Source: Marisa cornuarietis
Lineage: Eukaryota > Mollusca > Gastropoda > Architaenioglossa > Ampullariidae
DNA: 64,000 bases
Direction of reading: 5' to 3'
NCBI GenBank assembly: GCA_004794655.1
Contig: SMMW01000046.1
Location: 7,489,501 to 7,553,500 of the forward strand
Below are positions 1-12,700 of the stretch, piece after piece. A program made the translations under genes and the position numbers. The number at the start of each line of letters is the position of its first letter. The stretch's first letter is position 1. A model generated the notes under the pieces. It made no database searches. It saw only the letters and a list, made by a program, of their open reading frames with translations, and was not told the DNA's origin.

Positions 1-648
1 GTTGGTTTATATATGATAGCTGTTTTTTTTTTTTGAAAGTCGAAATTATTACTTCGCAGACCCGTAATTTCATGTTTACCCTTTGACGAGCTACAGCAAA
101 GGGGAAGCTGACAGTTTGACTCCACCCCCAGTGAGCAGGAACCACGCTGCACGCACGCACGTGCACACAGTTGAAGTGTCAGCGCGCGTTCATCACCCCA
201 CCCCGACCTCCCCACACAGGCACCTTGTCGCCCTCCACGGCCCTCGTGTACCGACTTTACAGCGGGGTGGCTGGGTGGGAAGGGGCCTGGGGTAGGCAGC
301 GAAGTTGGATACTCGATCTCAGGTAACGTGTATGAGAAGAAACAGATATGACACATTGGGTATAATGTGCCGAGTGAGCACATTTTAAAATATCTCTGTT
401 ATAGCAAGCATGGACACGTTTTATGATATTTTATGTAATTGTAGTTATATCATTTTAGACATATATTTATATAATTTGTTCCAAATCAGAATTGTGAAAT
501 GGTTTGTATGCAACTAAAATAAGCGGAAGTTTGAAAAACGTGGCCACCACAGTTATTTAATTTAAGTCTGGTGTAAATGAATTTGACTTTTATCTACAAT
601 GCCCAGCCTGTATCGCATAAACTGCTGACACAGTGGATATCACAAACA
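1..648. other. 3' flank of the array, nothing recognised
   Basis: AT-rich with a GC-richer stretch at about 100-290 whose plus-strand frame of 70 codons has no recognisable domain. No gene supported. Confidence 0.4.
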
Positions 649-749
649 TTACGTAATAGGAAACATGAGCAGCATAAGCAGCACGATACTGACACTGTAA
701 ATTTCAGTAACGACGACGACGACGACGACGGTAGGAATTAAACTGACGT
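649..749 (-). CDS. Candidate last exon of gene A (hydrophobic tail)
   Basis: Reading from 749, phase 1, gives DVSLIPT, a run of seven valines, then TEIYSVSIVLLMLLMFPIT and a stop. Its 5' end (ACGTCAG...AATTCC) aligns with the start of the last exon of gene D, and both end in a hydrophobic GPI-signal-like tail. Against it: the two intron bases before it read TG, not AG, and it lies 3.4 kb from e9. It could be a decayed or chance match. Confidence 0.28.
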
Positions 750-2686
750 CAGGCGTTGAGCGTGTTCCCCGCAGGATCGAAAGTTTTGAATCACCTTCTC
801 CGCTGATGAAAATGGTCATCACTAAGCGATTTAGGGGTCAGGTTAATTCGCTCCCCACCGGAAAGTGTGAAAATGTTTCTACCCGTAGGCTGCAGCTGCC
901 GTCACCGTGCTGCCTGTACACTGGGTTTTTGGTAGAATGCTGTTAGCGAGAGGAACAAATGAGGCCCCCCACCCCTCCATTTGAGATGGAAGTAATGAAC
1001 TACCCACGCATGGACCATGGGAGGCAACTGGCGTTAAAAAAAGACTAATCGGTCGTGTTGTCGCCCTTGCACTGTTCTCAATGCAGGTATAGATGAAAGA
1101 AACAATAATAACAAGAAAGAACGATAACAGTACTTTTAAAAACCGATGAAGAAATAACTTGAAAAATATTAACTCCACGAAGCGTGAAATTGTATGAATG
1201 AGTATTTCCCCCGCTAGATTATTTTAAAGTAGATATTTTACTTGGAAGACTGTGGTAGAAGGGGTGAAAGCCGTCGTCTTGGAACGTTGAAGAAAAGAGA
1301 AAAGAAGATGAATGGGAATTATGTACAGGATGCATAAAGTTGCTTACAATCTTCAGCTCTCAAAAAGAAAACAAAACAAAACAAAACAAACAAACAAACA
1401 AAAAACTGTTGGCGAAGCGATATTTTTCTAAAAGTGGTGCTTCTCCAGTTCTTGGTTACTTTTTGTGCATTGCCCTCCCTATAGTATTATTTTTGTTTAT
1501 CATATAAATAATTAGGTATTAAATAATCATAAAAACAGTTATAGCCACGAGAAATAAGAATTTAAAATAAATGATATGTAATGCATACACACAAAGCTTA
1601 AAATAATCTCTTTGAAACGATTTTATCAGTTCTAAAGCGTGCTTAAATTATAAAAATTAACAGAAGTGATATTGGATAAAGTAAAATGTACTTCTGTAAT
1701 AGAAGGGTTGTTTAATATTTATTAAATATTACTTTACACTCATAGAATATCCTATGTTGATGTATTATTTAAAATTGTATAACATGTAGCATTTATTATA
1801 TTAAATTCCTTTATATAATTTAATATCTTTGTTTATTTTAACATTTGATATCTTCATTATATAAACTGTGTAATTTCACTAATCATATCATTTTTATCAC
1901 ACATTTTATTTTTTAAACAATACTACAAAGTGCAAAATACTTCATCTTGTTCTAATACTGATTTTTTTTCTTCTCATTTTACGGTTCTTACCACATAAAA
2001 CTGTGAGAAAGTGTGTGAGTGAGAGAGAGAGAGAGAGAGAGAAAGAACGAGTCTGTACCTTTTTATTTCATGCCTGTATGTATTCATGTGTTTATGTGTG
2101 TACGGATGTAATTATGCATGTTCATGTGACCGGACACTTAATCCTCAAAAATGCCACCAATGATATAAATGTTGAAGTTAAGTATTATTTTAAGCGTCAA
2201 ACTTATTTTGATGTTTACATGAAGATACTTATTTGAATTTGAATTAAATTTTTCATTTACTTCATAATTTCTTGAGTTGAAATTTCAATTTGAGGGTTAA
2301 GTGTCTGAGGATTAAGTTTCTGGGATTCGCATGTTCATGTATATGTACCTATACGCTTTCTTTTAAAGAGTTCATGTGCAAAACTCTAGTCCTCTTGCGT
2401 TCTCTTATATTTCTTTCTAATATATATATATATAACACATATATTATACAGTGTATTGTGGAATCTGTGTATTCATTGAAATCTTAAGTCTCATCATATC
2501 TGAATGTGCTTATACCTACTTCCATTTCTATAATATATATGTACGTAAATCTATCTATAAGCACGAGTATATGTGTCCAATGTAAATATTTATATATACA
2601 TCTATAGATATAAATCTCCATAAATACATGTGTAAATCTCTGTGTGCCATTATAACTCTGTATATACTTATAATGATTTGAATCTG

Positions 2687-2722
<36 letters not shown>

Positions 2723-2889
2723 TTCGCAGACGAGGTCACAAGGCTAAACGCTGCGCACGGCACTACTGGACACAGTTCTGTTGCTCTGTTCACGGTTTCA
2801 AATTTCATTTCTTTTTAATACAAAAATCATTTATAAGTTTAATAAGACAATCATTAATAAGAAAAATAAAGATTGTATTCCTTGTTATT
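750..2889. other. Non-coding stretch left of the duplication
   Basis: AT-rich, with a CAAAA/CAAA run near 1366-1402, a GA run near 2020-2042 and a CA microsatellite at 2692-2718. No coding signal. If the candidate last exon at 649-749 is real, this is part of intron 9 of gene A. Confidence 0.4.
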
Positions 2890-3300
2890 ACAAAACTAAT
2901 CGTAAGGCAACGCTAGGTATAGGTTCTGCGTGTTTATTGCTGCTGTAGACAATATGCTTCGTAATGGTATTCTCCAGATAACTAGACCAGATTTCAGAAG
3001 CAATCGCAAAAAGGAAACTAGTGACAGAAATGAAATGTTTTGTTTTCTTGATTTTCAAAGGCAGTGAGGGAGTTAGTTTTGAAGAACACTTTGCCGATCG
3101 TCGGGTTTTGTTCGTCACAAGCAAAGCTCCGTCTCCGCTGATCAGCTCCAGGTCCGGAACCAAACCACAGAAATCAAGATGAATGGCGTGACGATCTTCG
3201 TGCAAGCAGCCCCAGAGGCAAGATTTGAAGTTGGGGGGTCTGTTTCTTGATAAGAAAGTTTCTGTTAGCATACTTAAATGTCATACCACGGTAAAGATAA
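2890..3300. repeat. Dispersed repeat family (about 250 bp), member 1
   Basis: Shares an ordered series of motifs (GCCGATCGTC, AAAGCTCCGTCTCCGCTG, GACGATCTTCG, a final ATGATAAC-like end) with 15670-15960 and 18790-19080. Origin unknown. It overlaps a 127-codon minus-strand frame not recognised as a gene. Confidence 0.5.
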
Positions 3301-3929
3301 TAATCATATATTAGTAAACCAAAACAACGATATCCAAGTTATCATGTCATATCGTAGCATTCAAGCAACACCAAACGGGTGACACCACGGTGAACAAGAA
3401 ACACGTGCATGAACGAGCGAAAACATTCGCTAGATTATGGAAGGCATTTCATAAAAAGGGGAGTTTTGAGGACAGTCTTGAGAACTTCTAGATTAGACAG
3501 GAGGTGTAAACACGGGAAGATCATTCAAACAGCTGGGACAGAGATGAATGAGCGTCTGGGGAAGTTCTCTCGCCCGATGCGTGGCACAGAGAGGAGGGAA
3601 GCATCAGCGACTCGAAAGGTGTCATGTGATCAGCCAGGTGGTCTGGGACAAGAGCTACAGACAAGGGTAGCACCACAGTAAGTCTGTGGGTAGCACAGTG
3701 CCAGCTATGGGACTGACGGTAGTAGTTGTGTATCATCAACATACACGGGATACTGCAGGCTACTGCAGGGTGACGGGACCAAGTGGTTGGATTTTGGGAA
3801 TTGAAGCCACCCGAAAAACAGAGCCCTGAAGGAGTTGATAGAATGCATTCACCTACCAAAGACTGGGTGCGGTCAGGTAGAACCGGAACCGTTCAAGGAG
3901 GTTCAAGAGTGACCGAAAGTGACAAGAGA

Positions 3930-4110
3930 GAGGGGGGGGGGAAATGGGTGTTTCACGCCGAGCCAGCAACTAAGGTTTTATCATGGCAAGGCAGCCAGCA
4001 CTGTAAACAGTTATAACATTCAGAGAAAGAACAGCGTGCCCGAGACAAGAAGTGAACCCAGGACAGTCAACCCTCACTGGTACAACGAGCGATTGGAACT
4101 GGGTGGATGA
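3930..4110 (-). repeat. Dispersed SINE-like repeat next to gene A e9
   Basis: Contains TGAACCCAGGACAG (reverse CTGTCCTGGGTTCA, B-box-like). It recurs at 20755-20935 by duplication and, more diverged and inverted, at about 45820-45950. Confidence 0.5.
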
Positions 4111-4160
4111 TGACAAAGGTACAGCAAACGGATTTTATTATGTCTACGAAAAGGTCTCAC

Positions 4161-4350
4161 CTGAGAGGCTGTCCTTGTACATGCTCACTTCACAGGGCAG
4201 GACACTTGCCAGCAACATTCTGCCCGTGTCGTGTCGGGCCAGGAACTGGTACTTGACAAAGTCCCATACATCTCGGTTCTTCATGCACGGCTCACTCTCC
4301 ATGGCACGTGAAAACGCTGCTTTACACTCCTGCGTGCACACTCCAAACGG
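4161..4350 (-). CDS. Gene A exon e9: C-terminal region
   Basis: Acceptor TTTGTCTCAG and donor GTGAGACC enclose a 190-bp phase 0-to-1 exon encoding [29 protein letters not shown] and LPCEVSMYKDSLS. Readthrough into the intron would add only GETFS before a stop. Confidence 0.85.
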
Positions 4351-4409
4351 CTGAGACAAAAAAAGTTTGCATTTGATCTCGTGTCAGCTGTGAAGCAATC
4401 AATCTGTTT

Positions 4410-4474
<65 letters not shown>

Positions 4475-6638
4475 AATTTTACAGATTGCTCAGGGAAAAG
4501 ACGTGAGCTCCTGATGAATTCACATTTTGGTTTGTGTTTCTAGTTTCAGGTCAAGGTCTATAAGAAAAGATTGCGAAGAAACTACGAACCGCGTCCACAC
4601 CAAGGAGAAATGCATAACCCAGTATTATAAACGTCTTTGTCCGAGGTCTGAGGTGTGATAACACTGACCGGTTCGATACCCGTATGGGGAAACCTATTTT
4701 TTCAATTAATCCAGCTGTTGGATGAGTTGATGGCCTCTTTTAAAAGGGTTCTTGAAGAATAGGAAGCTCGGGAGGGGAGGTAGGCGTCGCCATTATACAA
4801 CGTTTACCTCCATATACGTTCAATTACCGAATGATCAAGGGACTGTCTTTAAACTTTCTAATACATTGTAAACGACAGAGGTTCGTAATTACTCGTGCAG
4901 ACAGTTGAAAAGACCAGCATCAGCCCTCTGTAATCTTGTACAAACTGGAATTGTAAACTCAACTCTGTGAACATTTCCTAAAATAAAACCGCTCCAGCAC
5001 GCACATGATTACATTGTATTGAATAATACCGAAGTAGAGTCAGTGGTGATCAACTTTCAATCTGCTATGATTTGTAAGATGAATTCATTACTGACGTGAT
5101 TGTGTTATTGGCGGAATTACTCCTCGAGCTGAAAAGTCGTCGGTGATTACCTTACAGACTGCAGTGATGTTGTGGTAGAGGCTGGTTGTGTTGACTGAAT
5201 TTGACCAGAATTTCCACATCTCCTCGCCATCACAGCCCAGGTGTGTCGCCGGGTCACAGTCGATCAGGTTTTTGTACATCGACACACACTGTTTGGTAGT
5301 CGGAAGGTTCTCGGCCGGGTAGAACGACACAAAACCGTAACACATCTCGTCTGAGGTGCCATCCCCTTCAAAGGTGGTGAAGGGCTTGTCGGTGGATTTA
5401 AAGTGACATGTCGTCCTGATGACATCCCCTTGTTTGACTACCACCGGCTCCTGGAATCTGTGAGATGTAACAAGAAAATAAATGTCTCAGATTTGAACAG
5501 GATATGTAGGACTGTGGATCCTGCTAACACCTCCCTCCTCAGAGAGTCAAGATTACAGGTACTGAATATCCTTCGTTTACAGGACAATAGGTTTAGTCCT
5601 TAGACACATGATTATAGATAGTGTTACAGGCTAAGAAGGTATATAAAAAGAAATGAAGCAAAGAACTGTTGATGAATGCAAACACGTGTACCTATCTTTC
5701 TGCACAGGACTGTGGATAATAAGATAAGATAAGATAAGATTTGTCCCAGAGAGCAATTTAATGGCAGCTCGATAACAAAAAAAAAACAAAAAACAAACAA
5801 ACAAACAACCTTTTTTCCCCACAAAGAAACTGAAAGTGGCAGAGAAGGAGAATTTAGGCATAAAGTATAATTGATATTGCTAATGAAGATCAATTACTAC
5901 TTAGTGAGCTGAATAGCTTCCGTACTGGTAGAATGTTGGGTTGTCGTAGTTGTAGGCGGGATCCTTGGCGAAGTATGTCAACCTCTGACCGTCTCGATGA
6001 TGTTCTAGGTACATGCTTTTACCTGAACATACATCCATCTATACCTACACATTTATACCTACACATCTATACACACATATTACAGACAGAAATGTACGTA
6101 CACACAGTTACTTTTCAAAAGTGAATTGAGGATCTTTACAGAACATGTTTTCATCTTTTTCTATAAATATCATCACCTCCTGCCCCACGAGAGGAAAAAT
6201 GATTCAATAATAACTTTAATGGAGATTTTTCTGCAGAATTTCGATTCAGATATTGTTTGTTGACTTGCCGAAGGCAGTTGCAAATGAAGGAAGATTATTA
6301 AAGGAGGTTTACCCAAGTAATGCATGTGGTTGAGAGCGTCTACGACGTTGATGTCGCCTTGAAGGAGATTTCTGGTGCACGTTGCTGTACAGTCGGAGGT
6401 TGCTATGGTGAGGTCAGTGTAGGGAGGAATCTCCAGGTAATATTGACCAGTCATTAGCGTGGCCAGGTTGTAAGGTCGGAGGTTAGGGGTGTAGTACAGG
6501 GTTAGTCCAGAGGCGTCCACAAAGTCAGACCGCAGCAAGGGGTTGTTCCAGTGGTACTGCAGGGACAAATTAAATAAGAAAATTCTGCGAAATTCAACGA
6601 AAAAAAATTTAAATTCACACTATCATTATTAAGCAGTC

Positions 6639-6708
<70 letters not shown>

Positions 6709-9700
6709 CATTTACACAGAAAAATAATAATGAACAACTAAATAATGGTTACAAAATAAACACGAACACGATATAAGAAAATGGCAAACACCTGTATCAT
6801 CATCCTTTTGTAACCTGTGGCCCCGACTTTAAAACCTGCGTTTGGGTGAAAGCACTGGCCGTTCAGTCCCAGGGTCCAGATACCGATGATATCAGCGCAG
6901 CCTCCCATGTTGCACTCGAACGGTTCTTGAACTTCATGGCCCTCTTTTGTAAACCCTGTAAATATTTACTAATGTCAGATGATCCCTGAAGGTACCTAAA
7001 GGGTTAAAGGTTTACCAGAGTATAGAAGGATACAAAACTGCTACAACTTTGACGGTACCGAGAGGAACAAAAACAGTTTTTGAGCTTTGTTTCCATACAG
7101 TGGAAAGATTTGATTTGTACCATCAGGACACCCGAACAACAACATGTGGTGCATGACGTAGCTGTTGTTGATGATCGGGGTGGCTGCGATGATGTGGAAG
7201 TCGGCGGTGTCGTTCTCGAAGTCGAAGAAAGAACACATGTAGGTCGTTTCCTTGGCAGGCACTGGGGTCAGCGGGATGCGCAGCTCCATCTTGCGGACAT
7301 CCGCTGGAACAAAGGGGATGACATTTACTAATGTTTTAATTAAATGTTGTTAAAACACAAGTTGTAACTTTATGTACAATCAATTAAAAAACTACAAAAT
7401 AAAACGAACCTCTTCAGGAGTTTATAATTATTTTTCTTTTCCCTTGATGTTATAGCCACCAGACGAGTGTAAATTTATGTGTTTTATGCAAATGTTTATC
7501 TGTGACAGACAAATGCAGTTTGATGTCAGTCTTTTGGGTTTTGTCATCAGATGAGTGTACAGTTTGTTGTGTGTGCACTATGTTAATATACCTGTGTGTA
7601 CAGTGTGCTTGTATAGGTTGTGTAAAGTGTTTGTATACATGTGTATACATTGTATTAATATACCAATGTGTACAGTATGATTGTAAGTCAGTGTGTACAC
7701 TGTATTAACATATCTGTATGCAGTGTGCTATATACCTGTCCGTACACTGTTAATTGTTGAGGAACACACACACAGAGTACGCCTGCAAACACTGAGTTCC
7801 ACACGTATTCTTTCAGACAACAAATCACTAACATCTGTACATCGAACGTTTCTATTAATCGGGTGAACGTAAATATATACTTTACTAAATAACAAAAGAA
7901 AGGTTCAGCACAAATATTCTACACTGAGCTTACACAAAAACAAATATATCCAAGCAGTTTATATTAAAGTCCTTCAAGTTCTCTCTTCTTCTGTTGTTGG
8001 GGGGGGGGTCGACACGGCAAACAGTTCCAGTCTTTCAGTCTTGTTCTCTGGCGTTGTTCATACAGGCAGCCTACATCCACCAAATAACTCCGACAGTCTT
8101 GACGGCAGCCAAATGATCAAGTCAATAATAATTCCACAGTAGGTAAATTCACACAGTTATACAATCTTCTCAGGAGATCACACAGCAGCTGAGAAAACTA
8201 GTAAATCGAGGAACCACACAGTCCCTTATCAATGACAACCCACACAGTTAATATTTCTCCACACAGTTACTCTTTCTCTATACAGTTAATATTTCTTCAC
8301 ACAGTTAATATGTATCCACACATTTACTATTTATCCACACAGTTACTATTTCTTCACACAGTTAATATTAATCCACACAGTTACTATTAATTCTAACCTC
8401 TGTCCCAAATTCTTCTTTCTCCCCAGACTCTCACGTCTGCTTCTTCTTCCAATTTCTAAACAACGCCCCCTATCAACATTCAATCCAGGGGTGATAATCT
8501 CTACTCATACAAGGTCGACAACCTCGTTACTTCGACGTTCAGGGGTGGTAACACATGTTCATAACATTAATATTGTGTTAATATTATGTACACTGATTGT
8601 ATAGTTGTGTGTACAATGTGCTAATAAACCTTTGTGTACAGTTTGGTTATATATATAACATTGTAATATCTGTATAGTATGGTTGTATACCTGTGTATAC
8701 ACTGTATTAATAAACCTGTGAATAGTATGACTATATCTTTGCATACCCTGTATTAACATACCTGTGTACACCAGTGTTCACACTGAAATTTTATTTTATA
8801 CACGTGTGTACAGTGTGATTTTATACACGTGTGTACAGTGTGGTTTTATACCTGTGGGTACAGTGCGATTGCATAGCTGTGTATACATTGTTTGAATATA
8901 CCTGCGTGTATAACATGTTGAAACCTGTGTACAGTGTGATGCTATACCTGTGTGTACAATGTGTGTGATGCTATACCTGTGTGTATAACATGTTGAAACC
9001 TGTGTACAGTGTGATGCTATACCTGTGTGTACAATGTGTGTGATGCTATACCTGTGTGTACAATGTGTGTGATGCTATACCTGTGTGTATAACATGTTGA
9101 AACCTGTGTAGAGTGTGATGCTTTACCTGTGTGTACAATGTGTGTAAGTCTTACCTGTCGTGTTGAGCTGTTCACACACAAACTCATCGCTCTTGCAGGC
9201 CTCAGCTATCCAATCTCTCTGAAATTTGTACACCTCCCCGGGGGTGACAGGAACTGGCTTATTCTGACATTCTTCACTTTCCAGTGGCTCGCAGATCCCT
9301 GCAGTGAAGTCGTTAACTGCCTTATGCAACTTGCAGAGGATTTCAATGTTCTATTTATGCAGTTAAAATAAGAATATTTCAAACAAGAAAATTGATATCG
9401 GCACAGCATCCTGGGTATCCACCAAACCACCAAACAGATCAAATGTAGGCTACATTTTGTATCGTCTTGTTCTTTAATTCATTCACTGCTACTAACCAGC
9501 GCTTCAGACATTAGATACAGAATTTCGTTAAGTCGACGGAGCAGAAGGAGTTAGTTCTCGTTAGACTTAACTGGCTCCTTGTTAAAACATACAAAATGAC
9601 GATAATTTCTTACACCGTGTATCAAGAGCTCTTCATAAAGATTTTACGAACCTACCTGGGTGCGTGATACCGACGGTTCTCTCAGGTGTAGTACCAGGTG

Positions 9701-12700
9701 TCCAGACACACCTGGCGTCCCCCAGCTCCTCGCCATTAGTTTTGCCGTCTCCATCAGAGTCTGCCTGACACAGTTCTCTTGTCCACACCTGCACGAGCAA
9801 CAAGTGATGAGGTTTACAGGTTTTGTGGCCTTCATTTACTACGCACACTCGTCTTCACAAATCAATGTTAAGATGACATCAATCGCTTCGAAAACATGCT
9901 TAGCTAATAGAGTCTCAGACCTAATGAGCTAACTGTCATGGTCCTTACATCATCTGGGAAAGAAGAAAAGCAAGTGAAGAGGTTCTGATTAGCTTTTATA
10001 CAAGTTTTGATAAATGTCTAATTTAATTAAGATTTGCATCAATTCAGATTTAGATTAGCCTCTGATTGGCAATTATGAAGTTTTGCTCAACATCTATACA
10101 AGCTATGGTAAGTGTGTGCACAAGTTTTGAATAGAGTTTATACATGTTCTCTTGAGCGTGGGTATTTTTTTCTTAGCGTGTTCACAAGGGCTCATTATTG
10201 TGTACGTGTCCTGATTAGTGTGTGCGCACGTTTTCATTCGCTGTAAAGGTCAAGTTGATTGCTGAGCAAAAATCGCTGGAAACAGAGCACAAAATATCAC
10301 AAAAACATATTCCGGTGGTATTTTATGAAAAAGAGGTATGATAGATTTTATATTAATATTTTTCTCTTAAGCATACCTGGATTTGACGAGGAAACAGGAA
10401 GTGACGAATCGAACGTATTTCTAAAAATAGCCCCGTCTGCACAAGATGAAGTCGAAGAGAAAAGATGAAATCCTCGGTAAAAGAAAACTGACCAAGACAC
10501 ATTGTGCTGTTGCTGAATGTTCTCTTCGACACTCTGATGGAGTTAGTTTGTACTCATGAAGGAAATCCTAAAGATAGTGGCAGCAAACGCCAGTGGATTC
10601 ACTTTGTTCAAACGTGCCGTGCAAACTTGGTCCCCACACCGCACTCAAGAATTTGCTCAAAACATTTCAAAAAAGATTGTTATCCACTCACACAGAACAA
10701 GCAAGTCTTGGACTTTCAGTAAAATGAAGAAATCTTATTCCTACAGCAGTTCTTACTATACAAAAGCACGAGATGTTAAAACCTTCATTTGACTTGAAGA
10801 CGCACACTCACTGTTACAAATACTTCGATCGCGTAAGAGAACCTCCAGTACAGGAGAGTACTTTTTCCCACCTTCGCTACGAGCAGCGAAAACACACCGA
10901 CTTGTACCCATCTGGTCCGTCGACGACAGACACTGTGGTGTAGATAGGAACCTTTGCAGCCTCGCTTATAGTTGAGTAACTGTGGTGAGCAAGCTGGGAG
11001 CACCAAGGACTAGCTAGAGACAGCAGCTCTCTTCGTCACAAGGGAGGGGATCGTGATCCCCGGCAACGCCAACGAAAGAAAGTGTAAGCTACATTTCTTT
11101 GATCATTTCATCATCCTATTTGTAATGCTCAAAGAAGAGATGTATTTTCAGTACACATTTGAAAGATCCAACGGTAGGTAGGTGGCAGATATGGAAGGGG
11201 AGAGAATTCCATTGTTTTGTTGCACAGTAACTGAAAATCCTGTGACCTTATGTTTCTGTTCCGAGACAGGAATAGTGAGGAGACGCTCATCAGACGAACT
11301 CTATTCTACACACATAACGTTTACATGTTATGTTACCTGGGTCTGTGTATGTGTTGTTGTTATTATTTTTTCTGTGTTTATACTGTTTGTCAAAGCGTTT
11401 TGAAATAACCTTTGATGATGGTATAAAGCACTAAATAAATTAAGTTTATTAATATAACTTTACTATGACAAAACTTAAAGGCTATGATGTTTAGTTTATT
11501 ATTCAGGGACTGTCGTCTCCCTGCTCGGACGTGTATTATTTACATGTTGCTACAAGTCAGTTAACATTTCTTTGCCACCTTTTTCTCTTTTCATGAGGTT
11601 CACGACTTACTGGGGCCACTCAAAATGTCCCCTCTGCTACGTCACGAAGACATGTCAACTGCTATGCTGCTGCCCCAGTTCGACCCCAAAAGCTTATCTG
11701 TGTCTTCTGTGTTACCAGCTCTCAACACCGATAATAAATTATAAAAAAAAGAATCCCGTACACACTGGTAGGGTCACAGTGTTGTGATATAGCCATCGGC
11801 ATCCAGTGCTATTCTGTATAACTTTTGACTGAACTCTAACTCATTCTTTACTGAAGTCTACGAAGTCTAAGCGGCGGTTCCGACCCCCTTGGACAGATGT
11901 ATTTACCCCTTTTTCAAAAAATAATAAAAAATTAGTATCTTAAAATTTACTCCAAGTGAATGTTTTAAAAATGCTCTTTATAACGTTGTATTACAGATGG
12001 TTGTCTTTACTGTAGGTTAATAAATATAAATTTTCAAAGCTGCTGTTGAAATTTCAATACCGGGAATTTGCAAACCATTTTCCAAACAGAAAGACAGGTA
12101 GCGTGGGAAAATGCAAAGACTTTCTGTTAAAACGTACTTCCTACAGTTTCTAAGAAAGACAGTTGTGTTCAGAAATGAATAAGCTATCTTATTTATTAAG
12201 TTTTTCTTCTAAAAAAAAACGATGTTTAAGAGTAACAAAATTTAAAAACTGCATCACACCATAGGGTGCGAACCGGGTTCAGGTGACGGTCACGTGATCG
12301 CCCCTATGAGAGCGAAGCGAAAGAAACGAGCTAAAGGGTACTCATTCTTTAGTGAAGTCTACGGTTCCGACCCCCTTGGACAGATGTATTTAACGCTTTT
12401 TCAAAAAATAATGAAAAATTAACTAAAAGAGATAGAAGAACAATTCAAATTGATAATGATAGATCAAAATGTAAAGAAAAGGAACAGCCTAACCTTGTGT
12501 TTGCTTGAAAACACACTTTGGTAGTATTCCCAACAGAAAATGCCATGATAATGAGCCCATACAAAACTCCCGCAAGTAAGACCGCGTCTTATATTAACTT
12601 TTGCTACAAATAATGACTGGACTTGTTTTGAGGGGATGTGTTTCTGCATGCTCACGTACTGTCAAGATCAACATGTACTCGTATACCCCGCCATTACTAA

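Noticed and set aside
3521..3859. 112-codon minus-strand frame near the left edge of unit 1 (also 19720-20007)
   Set aside because: Shared only through the duplication, with no recognisable domain or splice context; likely repeat-derived.
4636..4690. tRNA-like GGTTCGATACC motif
   Set aside because: No matching A box or acceptor stem was found, so no tRNA gene or complete SINE can be supported.
7080..7331. 83-codon plus-strand frame conserved between A and B (also 23900-24151)
   Set aside because: It lies antisense to e4 and is conserved because e4 is; no domain or start signal of its own.
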